This document shows positions 8,520 to 17,223 of a DNA stretch of 64,000 nt, piece after piece (positions within the stretch are counted from its first letter, which is position 1; every line of letters starts with the position of its first letter). The translations under genes and the position numbers were made by a program. The notes beneath the pieces are model-generated. The model was given only the letters and a program-made list of their open reading frames with translations, searched no databases and was not told the origin of the DNA. The stretch is from NCBI RefSeq assembly GCF_010727125.1, contig NZ_AP022564.1, positions 1,674,001-1,738,000 on the forward strand, given 5' to 3'. This DNA comes from Mycolicibacter terrae. Its GTDB lineage: Bacteria; Actinomycetota; Actinomycetes; Mycobacteriales; Mycobacteriaceae.

Positions 8520-8822
8520 ATGGCTACCGACTACGACGCCCCGCGGCGCACCGAGACTGACGACGTTTCCGAGGATTCGCTTGAGGAACTCAAGGCCCGG
8601 CGGAACGAAGCGCAGTCCGCCGTGGTCGACGTCGACGAATCCGAATCAGCCGAGTCCTTCGAGCTGCCCGGCGCGGACCTGTCCGGCGAAGAGCTGTCGG
8701 TGCGCGTCATCCCCAAGCAGGCCGACGAATTCACCTGTTCGAGCTGTTTTCTGGTTCAGCACCGCAGCCGCTTGGCCAGCGAGAAGAACGGCGTGATGAT
8801 CTGCACCGACTGCGCGGCCTGA
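8520..8822 (+). CDS. DUF4193 zinc-ribbon-like protein
   Basis: A 100-residue protein of the actinobacterial DUF4193 family. An acidic N-terminal half (DDVSEDSLEELKARRNEAQS) is followed by FELPGADLSGEELSVRVIPK and a four-Cys C-terminus: FTCSSCFLVQHRSRL then MICTDCAA. The two CxxC pairs should bind one zinc. There is no membrane segment. The strong GGGGAGAAG purine tract just upstream of the ATG is its ribosome-binding site. The role is unknown; small proteins of this type may touch RNA polymerase or the ribosome, which is speculation. A CRP-type site lies upstream. Confidence 0.9.
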   Translation: MATDYDAPRRTETDDVSEDSLEELKARRNEAQSAVVDVDESESAESFELPGADLSGEELSVRVIPKQADEFTCSSCFLVQHRSRLASEKNGVMICTDCAA

Positions 8823-8835
8823 CCCGGACCGTCCC

Positions 8836-9321
8836 TCAACCCTGCAAGGCCGTCAACACCCGCTGCGGATGACGGCAGCTGATCAGCCAGTACGGTGTCG
8901 GGTCATCGGGATCATCGAGTACGACCAGCACCATCGGCCCCACCCAGCCGCGATGAACGACATACGCCGCCGGATCGAGTTGGCGGCCCAGCGCCGCCGA
9001 TTTGGCTGACTGCGGAACCTCGGCGGCCCGGGCGATCACGCTCGCGGGTAGGTGTGCCTCACCGACCCACAGCTCGGCCTCGCCGGCGGTTTCGGTGACC
9101 CGCACCTGGATGCGGCCCAGCCACAGCAGGGCCGCCACGGTGATCGCGAAGAACACGGCGAAAGGCAGCCAGCCCGGCAGGCTGCGCAGGCCCAACCGGA
9201 CCTCGTATGCCATCAGCCCGTTGCCCAGGAACCCCAGCGGCCACCACCACCACGGCACCCACAGCTGCTCGCGGTACCGCACGGTTTGCGGTGCCCGGTG
9301 GTTGAGGCGCGATCCAGACAT
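8836..9321 (-). CDS. DUF3093 membrane protein
   Basis: A 161-residue protein with two membrane helices near the N-terminus ([19 protein letters not shown] and [20 protein letters not shown]) and a C-terminal soluble part ([40 protein letters not shown]). This is the DUF3093 layout. It lies between DUF4193 and dut and faces away from dut, the order of Rv2697-Rv2699. The function is unknown; membrane location is predicted. Confidence 0.9.
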   Translation of the reverse strand: MSGSRLNHRAPQTVRYREQLWVPWWWWPLGFLGNGLMAYEVRLGLRSLPGWLPFAVFFAITVAALLWLGRIQVRVTETAGEAELWVGEAHLPASVIARAAEVPQSAKSAALGRQLDPAAYVVHRGWVGPMVLVVLDDPDDPTPYWLISCRHPQRVLTALQG

Positions 9322-9346
9322 CGGGCTAAGGGTAGTCTTGCGCCTC

Positions 9347-9811
9347 GTGTCGCCCAGTCTCGCGGTCGTCCGCCTTGATCCAGATCTGCCGCTGCCCAGC
9401 CGCGCCCACGCCGGCGACGCCGGCGTCGACCTCTACAGCGCGGTCGATGTCGAGCTGGGCCCGGGCCAGCGTGCCCTGGTACCCACCGGTATCGCGGTCG
9501 CGATTCCGTTGGGCATGGTCGGCTTGGTGCACCCCCGTTCGGGTTTGGCTGCACGGGTGGGGCTTTCGATCGTCAACAGCCCCGGAACGATCGACGCGGG
9601 CTATCGCGGTGAGGTTAAGGTGGCATTGATCAACCTGGACCCGGCGACGCCGATCGACATCCATCGAGGGGACCGGATCGCCCAGCTGGTGGTGCAGCGG
9701 GTCGAGCTACCGGAACTGGTCGAGGTGAGCTCGTTCGACGAGGCCGGACTGGCCGGAACCAGCCGTGGCGGTGACGGGCACGGCTCGTCGGGCGGACATG
9801 CGAGTTTGTGA
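9347..9811 (+). CDS. dut: Deoxyuridine 5'-triphosphate nucleotidohydrolase (dUTPase)
   Basis: A 154-residue trimeric dUTPase, exactly the usual mycobacterial length. It hydrolyses dUTP to dUMP and pyrophosphate. All five motifs are present: [62 protein letters not shown], and V in the C-terminal arm [16 protein letters not shown], which closes over the phosphate chain. Residues about 133-137 (EAGLA) belong to the actinobacteria-specific loop. I chose the GTG at 9347 ([12 protein letters not shown]) because it aligns with known starts. It is divergent from DUF3093, 25 bases apart, so the promoters overlap. Confidence 0.97.
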   Translation: MSPSLAVVRLDPDLPLPSRAHAGDAGVDLYSAVDVELGPGQRALVPTGIAVAIPLGMVGLVHPRSGLAARVGLSIVNSPGTIDAGYRGEVKVALINLDPATPIDIHRGDRIAQLVVQRVELPELVEVSSFDEAGLAGTSRGGDGHGSSGGHASL

Positions 9812-9850
9812 CAGCTCGTGACGGCAGAGTGACGAAGATGGGCGGCTGTG

Positions 9851-10642
9851 ATGGCATTCGGTAGGGGCAAGCGCAAGGCGGACGACGAGCCGACGCGCGC
9901 CGAGCCGCAACCCGAGGACCTGGAGGAACTCGACGTGGAGTCGGGTGAGGACCTTGAGGGCCCGTTCGACATCGAGGATTTCGACGACCCCGAGGCGGCG
10001 ACGACGGCGCGTCTGGACCTGGGTTCGGTGCTGGTGCCGATGCCCGCGGGTGCCCAGGTCCAGGTCGAACTGAGCGAGGCAGGCGTGCCCAGCGCGGTGT
10101 GGCTGGTGACGTCGAACGGCCGGTTCAACATCGCCGCCTACGCCGCGCCCAAGTCAGCGGGGCTGTGGCGCGAGGTGGCCGCCGAGCTGGCCGACGCACT
10201 GCGGCGCGACTCGGCGAGCGTCAGCGTCGTCGACGGCCCGTGGGGCCGCGAGGTGGCCGGATCGGCTACCGGCGCAGTCCGGTTCATCGGAGTCGACGGC
10301 TACCGCTGGATGGTGCGCTGCGTGGTCAACGGCCCCCACGAGTCGATGGAGGCGCTCACCGCGCAGGCGCGGGAGGCCCTGGCGGACACGGTGGTCCGTC
10401 GTGGCGACACCCCGCTGCCGGTGCGCACCCCGTTGCCGGTGCGACTGCCCGAGCCGATGGCCGAGCAGTTGCGGGCCGCCGCGGCTGCCCAGGCCGCCCG
10501 GGGCGCCGCGCCCGCCGGCCAGCAGCCGGCCGGGGGAGCCACGCCGGACGCCGGCGGCGATGTGCCGCCACCCGCGCCGACCGCTCGCCGCAGCGTGGAG
10601 GGATCCGCGATGCAGCAGTTGCGCACCATCACCGGCGGTTAG
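9851..10642 (+). CDS. DUF3710 protein
   Basis: A 263-residue soluble protein of the DUF3710 family. A charged N-terminus (RGKRKADDEPTRAEPQPEDL) leads into the conserved core with LDLGSVLVPMPAGAQVQVEL, GRFNIAAYAAPKSAGLWREV, VDGPWGREVAGSATGAVRFI and VDGYRWMVRCVVNGPHESME. The last 60 residues are Ala/Pro-rich. I used the ATG at 9851; a GTG one codon upstream at 9848 is an alternative. It follows dut with the same direction and a 39-base gap, so both may share a transcript. Its stop codon begins a dispersed repeat. The function is unknown. Confidence 0.92.
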   Translation: MAFGRGKRKADDEPTRAEPQPEDLEELDVESGEDLEGPFDIEDFDDPEAATTARLDLGSVLVPMPAGAQVQVELSEAGVPSAVWLVTSNGRFNIAAYAAPKSAGLWREVAAELADALRRDSASVSVVDGPWGREVAGSATGAVRFIGVDGYRWMVRCVVNGPHESMEALTAQAREALADTVVRRGDTPLPVRTPLPVRLPEPMAEQLRAAAAAQAARGAAPAGQQPAGGATPDAGGDVPPPAPTARRSVEGSAMQQLRTITGG

Positions 10643-10688
10643 CGAGGCTCGACGAAGGAGAGGCGAAGCCGCCTGCAGGGCCGCCGCT
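10639..10688. repeat. Dispersed repeat, copy A
   Basis: From TTAGCGAGGCTCGACGAAGG onward this segment closely matches the unit repeated in tandem at 54465. It starts at the TAG stop of the DUF3710 gene and ends within the stop region of the convergent hydrolase gene. GGCTC and a near-complementary GAGGC flank a 9-base loop, and GGCGG/CCGCC pair outside it, so the transcript could fold into a hairpin. Confidence 0.7.
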
Positions 10689-11388
10689 AGATCAGGCCGT
10701 CCAGCGCCGTCAAACAGGCGGCGCCCAACGCGGCCGGGTCGGCGCCGATCTGTTCCAGGGTCACCGTGCACAGCGCCGCCCGCGGGGCGGCGGCCACCCA
10801 TTCGGAGGCCGTCTGCAACGGGTGCACCGGGTCGTCGACGGCCGCGGTCACTGCCATCGGCGCCGCCAGGGCGGCCAATTCGGCGCGGGACGGTGCGACG
10901 TAGGCCGCAGCCTGCTCCAGGGCGTCGGGCAGCTGCGGCCACTGGGCGGTCCACGAGCGGGTCAGCTCGTCGGCGAGCCAGGCCGGGCTCGTGGCGCGCA
11001 TCTGGGCCACCACCGCCGGCAGGCCCTCGCGGCGCAGCTGCGCGGCGCTGTAGCGGGCGGCTTGGGCGGCCGGAGCGGCATCGGGTGCGCCCGTCCAGGC
11101 GGGCAGTGCGGCCAGCACCGCGACCACCTGACCGGGGTGTTGCAGCGCCCACGCGGCGCCCACCGCCGCGCCGATCGACACGCCGCCGACGATGATCGGG
11201 CCGGAGCGGGCGGCGGCGTCCAGGGCCGCAAGATAGCCCGCGACGAGCTGTTCGGGTTGCGGGCGGTGCGCGACCAATTCGACGCCTACCTGCTGCAATG
11301 GGGCAGCGAACGCCCGGCGGATGTAGTCGTCGTCGGATCCGGTTCCCGGGAGCAGAACAGCCGTCACCCCGTGCAGATTCAATGCCAC
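10687..11388 (-). CDS. Alpha/beta hydrolase
   Basis: A 233-residue alpha/beta hydrolase. The oxyanion region is AVLLPGTGSDDDYIRRAF, the nucleophile elbow is IIVGGVSIGAAVGAAWAL with Ser in G-V-S-I-G, and the acid is probably the Asp of VDDPVHPLQ, which is followed by the usual HP turn. A C-terminal His candidate is not obvious. The substrate is unknown. I used the GTG at 11388 (VALNLHGVTAVLL); a GTG at 11418 would add 10 residues. It is convergent with the DUF3710 gene, the two being separated only by repeat copy A. Position matches Rv2695. Confidence 0.82.
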   Translation of the reverse strand: MALNLHGVTAVLLPGTGSDDDYIRRAFAAPLQQVGVELVAHRPQPEQLVAGYLAALDAAARSGPIIVGGVSIGAAVGAAWALQHPGQVVAVLAALPAWTGAPDAAPAAQAARYSAAQLRREGLPAVVAQMRATSPAWLADELTRSWTAQWPQLPDALEQAAAYVAPSRAELAALAAPMAVTAAVDDPVHPLQTASEWVAAAPRAALCTVTLEQIGADPAALGAACLTALDGLI

Positions 11389-11490
11389 CCCTTGATCGTG
11401 CCGGGTGCAGCCCGACACCCCGACGGCCGGTGTGGCATTAGGTAATCAAGAGGTCTACCGTAGCGGGCGCACACAGTTGAGGGAGAAAGC

Positions 11491-11862
11491 ATGGCTGCTC
11501 CGAAGGAGTACCTGCGCCGGCTGACTCGGCGATTGACCGAAGATCCTGAGTTGCGCGATGTCGAGGAGTTGTCCGACGAGGCGCTCAACACCGGCGCCCA
11601 GCGGGCCATCGACTGCGAACGCGGTCAAGAGGTCACGATGGTCGGAGTGCTGCGCAGCGTGGAAGCCAACGCCAAGGGGTGCGTGGGCGGGGTCCGCGCC
11701 GAGCTCTTCGACGGGACGGACACGGTGACGCTGGTGTGGTTGGGCCAGCGCCGCATTCCCGGAATCGACTCGGGCCGCACCCTGCGGGTGCACGGCCGGC
11801 TCGGAAAACTCGAAAGCGGCTCCAAAGCCATCTACAACCCCCACTACGAAATTCAGCAGTGA
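11491..11862 (+). CDS. OB-fold nucleic-acid-binding protein
   Basis: A 123-residue protein. The first 40 residues are helical and charged (YLRRLTRRLTEDPELRDVEE). Residues about 45-123 form an OB fold: EVTMVGVLRSVEANAKG, VRAELFDGTDTVTLVWLGQR, SGRTLRVHGRLGKLESGSKA, ending YNPHYEIQQ. The pattern resembles the anticodon/ssDNA-binding OB domain seen in RecG and exonuclease subunits. The target is unknown. A GGGAGAAAG purine tract precedes the ATG. It is the first gene of a probable two-gene operon with the DUF3159 gene. Confidence 0.9.
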   Translation: MAAPKEYLRRLTRRLTEDPELRDVEELSDEALNTGAQRAIDCERGQEVTMVGVLRSVEANAKGCVGGVRAELFDGTDTVTLVWLGQRRIPGIDSGRTLRVHGRLGKLESGSKAIYNPHYEIQQ

Positions 11863-11891
11863 CCGCCGGAGAACATCCGGCCGGAGCAGTG

Positions 11892-12569
11892 ATGACTGAC
11901 GACTTCGGACCGCAGGGCCCGCAGCGGCTGCTGGCCCAGATCGGCGGGCTCGCCGGGCTCATCTACTCGTCGCTGCCGATCGTGGTGTTCGTGCCGGCCT
12001 CCAGCGTCTTCGGGCTGCGGGTCGCCGTGGTGGCGGCGTTGGGCGTGGCGGCGGCGGTGCTGGTGTGGCGAATGGTCCGCCGGGAATCCACTCAGCCGGC
12101 GGTCTCCGGATTCTTCGGGGTGGCCGTCTGCGCCCTGATCGCCTATCTGATGGGCGACTCCAAGGGATATTTCCTGCTCGGGATCTGGACGTCGCTGGGG
12201 TGGGCGGTGGTATTCGCCGGCTCCATCCTGATCCGCCGGCCGGCGGTCGGCTACATCTGGAGCTGGGCCAGCGGGCAGGGCCCGGCCTGGCGCGAGCTGC
12301 GGGCGGCGATCTACGCCTACGACCTCGCGACGCTGACCTGGGTGCTGGTGTTCGGCTCCCGCTTCGTGGTGCAGCGGCTGCTCTACAACGCCGACCAGAC
12401 CGGCTGGCTGGGGGTGGCGCGCATCGCCATGGGCTGGCCGCTGACCGCGCTGGCGGCGCTGGTGACCTACCTGGCGGTCAAATACGTGCAGCGGGCCCTG
12501 GATGCCCAGGACGCGCAGCCCGGCTCGGAGCCGGCAGAGGACTGCGAACCGCGGTCAGTGGGCCGGTAG
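11892..12569 (+). CDS. DUF3159 membrane protein
   Basis: A 225-residue protein with about five or six membrane helices, for example LIYSSLPIVVFVPASSVFGL, VAVVAALGVAAAVLVWRMV, FGVAVCALIAYLMGDSKGYF and WTSLGWAVVFAGSILIRRPA. The conserved GDSKGYFLLGIW and RRPAVGYIWSWASGQGPAWR loops mark DUF3159. I used the ATG at 11892, which has GGAG six bases upstream; an in-frame GTG at 11859 overlaps the previous stop and is an alternative. The last 15 bases overlap the end of ceoC on the other strand. Its function is unknown. Confidence 0.9.
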   Translation: MTDDFGPQGPQRLLAQIGGLAGLIYSSLPIVVFVPASSVFGLRVAVVAALGVAAAVLVWRMVRRESTQPAVSGFFGVAVCALIAYLMGDSKGYFLLGIWTSLGWAVVFAGSILIRRPAVGYIWSWASGQGPAWRELRAAIYAYDLATLTWVLVFGSRFVVQRLLYNADQTGWLGVARIAMGWPLTALAALVTYLAVKYVQRALDAQDAQPGSEPAEDCEPRSVGR

Positions 12570-13217
12570 CAACAGCTCGCGTAGTTCGGTCTCGACCCCG
12601 GTGGACGCGACGAACAGCAGTTCGTCGCCGCCCTCAAGAGGCTCGTCGTCCTGGGGCACGATCACCCGCGTCCCGCGCAGGATCGCCACCAGCGCGGCGT
12701 CGCGGGGCAGTGACAGCTTGCGCACCGGCTTGCCGCCCCACGGGGTGTCGTCGGGCAGGGTGATCTCCAGCAGGTTGGCCTGGCCCTTGCGGAACTCCAT
12801 GAGCCGCACCAGATCCCCGACCGCGACCGCCTCCTCGACCAGCGAGGCCAACATGCGCGGCGTGGACACCGCCACGTCCACCCCCCAGGCGTCGGTGAAC
12901 AGCCATTCGTTGCGGGGGTCGTTCACCCGGGCCACCACCCGGGGCACGGCGAACTCGGTCTTGGCCAGCAGCGACAACACCACGTTGACCTTGTCGTCGC
13001 CGGTGGCGGCGATGACGACGTCGAAATCCTCCAGGTGCACCGACTCCAGCAGGCTCAGCTCGCAGGCGTCGCCCAGATGCCATTGCGCGTCGGGGATGTC
13101 CTCGACGTCGATGTGGTCGGGGTTGCGCTCGAGCAGCGTCACCTGGTGGTCGCTGTCGAGCAGTTCCCGGGCGATCGACCGGCCGACGGCACCGGCCCCG
13201 GCCACCGCGACCTTCAT
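12555..13217 (-). CDS. ceoC: TrkA-type potassium channel/transporter regulator CeoC
   Basis: A 220-residue TrkA family protein. The N-terminal RCK domain begins MKVAVAGAGAVGRSIARELL (GxGxxG nucleotide fold) and continues LGDACELSLLESVHLEDFDV. The C-terminal RCK_C domain spans about residues 140-215 (GKPVRKLSLPRDAALVAILR, ending LLFVASTGVETELRELLLP). Such subunits bind NAD(H) or ATP and gate K+ transport. It lies 61 bases downstream of ceoB on the same strand, so the pair is an operon. In M. tuberculosis the CeoB/CeoC (Trk) proteins take part in potassium uptake and response. Confidence 0.93.
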   Translation of the reverse strand: MKVAVAGAGAVGRSIARELLDSDHQVTLLERNPDHIDVEDIPDAQWHLGDACELSLLESVHLEDFDVVIAATGDDKVNVVLSLLAKTEFAVPRVVARVNDPRNEWLFTDAWGVDVAVSTPRMLASLVEEAVAVGDLVRLMEFRKGQANLLEITLPDDTPWGGKPVRKLSLPRDAALVAILRGTRVIVPQDDEPLEGGDELLFVASTGVETELRELLLPAH

Positions 13218-13278
13218 GTGCGCCGCTCCTCAGCGCTCGCTCCGCAGGCTCCGCCAGCGTCTTCGTCGACGGCGTGCT

Positions 13279-13950
13279 TCATTTGTCCAGGTCCTCGCTG
13301 GGCGGCAGCGCGGCGATCGCGATCGCCTCGGCGACGCGGCCGGACACCGCGACGATGTAGACCTGGTCACTGGCCTGAATGACGGTCTTGGGCTCGGGCA
13401 GGATGCCGGTGCCGAAGCGGATCAGGAACGCCACGCGGGCGTTGACGGCGGCCTCCAGGTCGGTGACGGGGCGACCGATCCAGTCCTCGTGCAGCACGAC
13501 CTCGGCAACGGCGACGGTGCCGGTCGGGTCACGCCACTTGGTGGTCTCGCTCTCGCGGGTCAGGGCGTCGAGCAGCCGGTCGGTGGTCCAGGGCACGGTG
13601 GCGATGGTGGGAATCCCGAGGCGTTCGTAAACCGCGGCCCGCTTGGCGTCATAGATACGGGCCACCACGCGCGCCACGCCGAACGTCTCGCGGGCCAGCC
13701 GCGCGGCGATGATGTTGGAGTTGTCACCCGAGGACACCGCGGCGAAGGCCCCGGCCTCCTCGATCCCGGCGCGCAGCAGCACGTCGCGGTCGAAACCCAT
13801 GCCCAGCACCCGTTCGCCGCTGAACTCCGGGCTGAGCCGGTTGAACGCGGCGGCGTCACGGTCGATGATGGCGACCTCGTGGCCGATCCGGGACAGCCCG
13901 TCTGCCACCGAGGCCCCCACCCGGCCGCATCCCATCACAACTACCCGCAC
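13279..13950 (-). CDS. ceoB: TrkA-type potassium transport regulator CeoB
   Basis: A 223-residue TrkA protein, paralogous to CeoC. The N-terminus RVVVMGCGRVGASVADGLSR is the Rossmann motif, the adenine-ribose acid is the Asp of HEVAIIDRDAAAF, and SSGDNSNIIAARLARETFGV is the conserved second half. The RCK_C part holds VLHEDWIGRPVTDLEAAVNA and PKTVIQASDQVYIVAVSGRV. I chose the GTG at 13950, which has AAAGGA eight bases upstream and matches the family start; a GTG two codons earlier is possible. It is divergent from the APC permease gene across 103 bases, suggesting joint control of the three genes. Confidence 0.93.
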   Translation of the reverse strand: MRVVVMGCGRVGASVADGLSRIGHEVAIIDRDAAAFNRLSPEFSGERVLGMGFDRDVLLRAGIEEAGAFAAVSSGDNSNIIAARLARETFGVARVVARIYDAKRAAVYERLGIPTIATVPWTTDRLLDALTRESETTKWRDPTGTVAVAEVVLHEDWIGRPVTDLEAAVNARVAFLIRFGTGILPEPKTVIQASDQVYIVAVSGRVAEAIAIAALPPSEDLDK

Positions 13951-14053
13951 GTGCACGGTCCTTTCGGCTGGTTTCGGCTGGCTGTCGCCCGCAGTAGTGC
14001 CCGTATTCGTTGAACGCTACCGCCAGCGCCGGCCTGGCTTACCCTTGGCTCTC

Positions 14054-16051
14054 GTGTCGAAGATTTCCACCGCTGCTCGCCGGCTGCTTCTGGGTCGGCC
14101 GTTTCGCAGCGACCGGCTCAGCCAGACGCTGCTGCCCAAGCGCGTCGCGCTGCCGGTGTTCGCCTCCGACGCGCTGTCCTCGGTGGCCTACGGCCCCGAA
14201 GAGGTCTTCCTGGTGTTGTCGGTGGCGGGTATCGCGGCCTACCGGATGACGCCGTGGGTCGGCCTGGCGGTGGCGTTCGTATTCATCACGGTGGTGGCCT
14301 CTTATCGCCAGAACGTGCACGCCTACCCCTCGGGTGGCGGGGACTACGAGGTGGTCACCACCAACCTGGGCGCCCAGGCGGGACTGACGGTGGCCAGTGC
14401 ACTGATGGTGGATTACGTTCTGACCGTTGCCGTCTCGATCTCAGCGGGTGTCGCCAACATCGGTTCGGCAATTCCGTTCATCGCCGATCACAAGGTCGCG
14501 TTCGCGGTGGGGACCGTCGTCGTGGTGGCCGCGGCCAATCTGCGCGGCATCCGCGAATCCGGTACCGCGTTCGCCGTCCCGACGTATGCGTTCATGATCG
14601 GAGTCTTCGCGATGCTGGGCTGGGGGCTGTTCCAGATCTTCGTGCTGGACCATCCGCTTCAGGCCGAGTCGGCCGCGTTCAAGATCCATTCGGCGCACGG
14701 CGAAGTGGTCGGCGTGGCCCTGGTGTTCCTGGTGGCGAAATCGTTCTCGTCGGGGTGTGCGGCGCTGACCGGGGTGGAGGCGATCAGCAACGGCGTTCCG
14801 GCGTTCCGTAAACCCAAGTCGCGCAATGCGGCCACCACGCTGTTGATGCTGGGCGTCATCGCGGTGACCATGATGATGGGCATCATCGTGCTGGCCCGCC
14901 AGACCGGGGTGAAGATCGCCGCGCGCCCGCACGAACAGCTGATCGGGGCACCGGCGGACTACGACCAGAAGACCCTGCTGGCTCAGCTGGCCGAGACGGT
15001 GTTCCGCGGCTTTCCGCCGGGCCTGTGGATCATCGCCGGCGTGACCGCGCTGATCCTGGCACTGGCCGCCAACACCGCGTTCAACGGCTTCCCGGTGCTG
15101 GGGTCGATACTGGCGCAGGACCGGTATCTGCCGCGTCAGCTGCACACCCGCGGCGACCGGCTGGCGTTCTCCAACGGGATCGTTTTCCTGGCGGTGGTGG
15201 CCATCGCTTTCATCGTGGCTTTCGGCGCCGAGGTCACCGCACTGATCCAGCTCTACATCGTCGGGGTGTTCGTCTCGTTCACGTTGAGCCAGATCGGCAT
15301 GGTCCGGCACTGGAACCGATTGCTGCGCACCGAAACCGACCGCGCGGCCCGAGTCAAGATGATGCGCTCCCGGGTGGTCAACACCATCGGGTTCGTGGCC
15401 ACCGGGACGGTGTTGATCGTGGTGATCGCCACCAAGTTCGCGGCCGGCGCCTGGATCGCGATCGTGGTGATGTCGGTGCTGTTCGCCATGATGAAGATGA
15501 TCCGCCGGCACTACGACACCGTTGCCCAGGAGCTGGCTGAACAGTCCGCCGCCCTCGACGATCAGGCGGTGCTACCCAGCCGCAACCACGCCCTGGTATT
15601 GGTTTCCAAGCTGCACCTGCCCACCCGCCGCGCGCTGGCCTATGCGCGCGCGACCCGCCCGGACACCCTGGAGGCGATCACCGTCAACGTCGATGACACC
15701 GAGACCCGCGCCCTGGTCCGCGAGTGGGAGGACAGTGAGATCACCGTGCCGCTCAAGGTGATCGCCTCGCCCTACCGTGAGGTCACCCGGCCGGTGCTGG
15801 AGTACGTCCGACGCATCAGCAAGGAGTCGCCGCGCACCGTGGTGACCGTCTACATCCCCGAATATGTGGTGGGCCACTGGTGGGAACAGGTGCTGCACAA
15901 CCAGAGTGCGTTGCGGCTCAAGACCCGGCTGCTGTTCATGCCGCAGGTGATGGTGACCTCGGTGCCCTGGCAGCTCAACTCCTCGGAACGGCGCAAGGTG
16001 CTGGCGCCGCACCACGCCCCCGGTGACACCCGGAGAGGCTTCATGGAGTGA
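14054..16051 (+). CDS. APC superfamily permease
   Basis: A 665-residue membrane transporter. About twelve helices fill residues 30-490; the first includes the conserved LPVFASDALSSVAYGPEEVF and a later segment reads AALTGVEAISNGVPAFRKPK, both typical of the APC (amino acid-polyamine-organocation)/KUP-like group. The C-terminal ~180 residues are soluble (SRNHALVLVSKLHLPTRRAL, then DTLEAITVNVDDTETRALVR), like a USP-type regulatory domain. Substrate could be an amino acid or K+. Divergence from ceoBC makes potassium attractive, but this is inference. The GTG at 14054 is the chosen start. The stop overlaps the next start by 4 bases. Confidence 0.9.
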   Translation: MSKISTAARRLLLGRPFRSDRLSQTLLPKRVALPVFASDALSSVAYGPEEVFLVLSVAGIAAYRMTPWVGLAVAFVFITVVASYRQNVHAYPSGGGDYEVVTTNLGAQAGLTVASALMVDYVLTVAVSISAGVANIGSAIPFIADHKVAFAVGTVVVVAAANLRGIRESGTAFAVPTYAFMIGVFAMLGWGLFQIFVLDHPLQAESAAFKIHSAHGEVVGVALVFLVAKSFSSGCAALTGVEAISNGVPAFRKPKSRNAATTLLMLGVIAVTMMMGIIVLARQTGVKIAARPHEQLIGAPADYDQKTLLAQLAETVFRGFPPGLWIIAGVTALILALAANTAFNGFPVLGSILAQDRYLPRQLHTRGDRLAFSNGIVFLAVVAIAFIVAFGAEVTALIQLYIVGVFVSFTLSQIGMVRHWNRLLRTETDRAARVKMMRSRVVNTIGFVATGTVLIVVIATKFAAGAWIAIVVMSVLFAMMKMIRRHYDTVAQELAEQSAALDDQAVLPSRNHALVLVSKLHLPTRRALAYARATRPDTLEAITVNVDDTETRALVREWEDSEITVPLKVIASPYREVTRPVLEYVRRISKESPRTVVTVYIPEYVVGHWWEQVLHNQSALRLKTRLLFMPQVMVTSVPWQLNSSERRKVLAPHHAPGDTRRGFME

Positions 16052-17223
16052 TCGACCAGGAGTTGACACTGGTGACGGGGTCACCGGCGAACGGGGGCAG
16101 TTGTGTTGCGCGCCACGACGGCCGGGTGGTCTTCGTGCGCTACGCGCTGCCCGGCGAGCGGGTGCGGGCCCGGATCACCGCCGAGCGCGGCTCGTATTGG
16201 CACGCCGAATGCGTGGAGGTGCTCGAACCGGCGGAGGGCCGGGTCGCCTCGCTGTGCCCGATCGCCGGCGTCGGCGGTGCCGGCTGCTGTGATCTGGCGT
16301 TCGCCGACCCGGCCGTGGCACGGGCGCTCAAGGGTGAGGTGGTGTCCAACCAGCTGGCCCGGCTCGGCGGCCAGGACTGGCAGGGCGAGGCCGAAGCGCT
16401 GGGCGAGGGCGGCCCGACCGGCTGGCGCAGCCGGGTGCGGCTGGAGGTCGGCGCCGACGGGCGGGCCGGATTCCACCGGTACCACAGCGATGAGCTGGTC
16501 ACTGACCTGCGGTGCGGGCAGTTGCCCGCCGGGATGATCAAGGGATTGGCCGAGCAGACCTGGCGGCCCGGCGACCACGTCCATGTGGTGGCCGACGACG
16601 ACGGCGTCCGGCACGTGGTGAGCACCGGTCGTGATCACCGCCCGCAGGTGCACGAGGGCGACTATCACTCCACGCAGTGGGTCGGCCGGCGGCGCTGGCA
16701 GATCCCGGTGACCGCGTTCTGGCAGGCGCACCGGCAGGCGGCCGCGCTCTACAGCGCCCTGATCGCCGACTGGGCGGCGCCGGAAGCGGGCATGACCGCC
16801 TGGGATCTCTACGGCGGGGCCGGGATCTTCGCCGCGGCACTGGCCGAGGCGGTGGGGGAGTCCGGCCGGGTGATCAGCGTCGACACCTCCCGGGCCGCCA
16901 CCGGCGCGGCCCGGGCCGCCCTGGCCGACCTGCCGCAGGTGTCGGTGCGCACCGACTCGGTGCGCCGGGCCCTCGGGGCTGAGCAGGCCGGCGCGGATGT
17001 CGCGGTGCTGGACCCGCCGCGCGCCGGCGCCGGACGTGAGGTGATCGAGGCGCTGGCGGCAGCAGGGGTGCCTCGGCTTGTGCACATCGGTTGTGAGGCA
17101 GCATCTTTCGCCCGCGACATCGGCCTGTACCGCGGGCAGGGGTATGCCGTGGAGCAGATCCGGGTGTTCGACGCATTCCCGCTCACCCACCACGTGGAGT
17201 GCGTCGCGCTGCTAATCCGCTGA
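16048..17223 (+). CDS. 23S rRNA/tRNA (uracil-5-)-methyltransferase, TrmA/RlmD family
   Basis: A 391-residue SAM-dependent RNA m5U methyltransferase. Residues 1-60 form a TRAM domain (NGGSCVARHDGRVVFVRYAL). The catalytic half has the SAM motif WDLYGGAGIFAAALAEAVGE, the motif VAVLDPPRAGAGREVIEAL that supplies the DPPR loop, and the nucleophile Cys in LVHIGCEAASFARDI. It ends with the usual VFDAFPLTHHVECVALLIR. Cysteines at CPIAGVGGAGCCDLAF probably hold part of a cluster site. The start GTG overlaps the permease stop (GTGA), so it is translationally coupled. This is the last core gene before the accessory block. Confidence 0.92.
   Translation: MIDQELTLVTGSPANGGSCVARHDGRVVFVRYALPGERVRARITAERGSYWHAECVEVLEPAEGRVASLCPIAGVGGAGCCDLAFADPAVARALKGEVVSNQLARLGGQDWQGEAEALGEGGPTGWRSRVRLEVGADGRAGFHRYHSDELVTDLRCGQLPAGMIKGLAEQTWRPGDHVHVVADDDGVRHVVSTGRDHRPQVHEGDYHSTQWVGRRRWQIPVTAFWQAHRQAAALYSALIADWAAPEAGMTAWDLYGGAGIFAAALAEAVGESGRVISVDTSRAATGAARAALADLPQVSVRTDSVRRALGAEQAGADVAVLDPPRAGAGREVIEALAAAGVPRLVHIGCEAASFARDIGLYRGQGYAVEQIRVFDAFPLTHHVECVALLIR

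Noticed and set aside
12502..14013. 503-codon plus-strand frame across ceoC and ceoB
   Set aside because: It is antisense to two conserved TrkA genes and has no homology.
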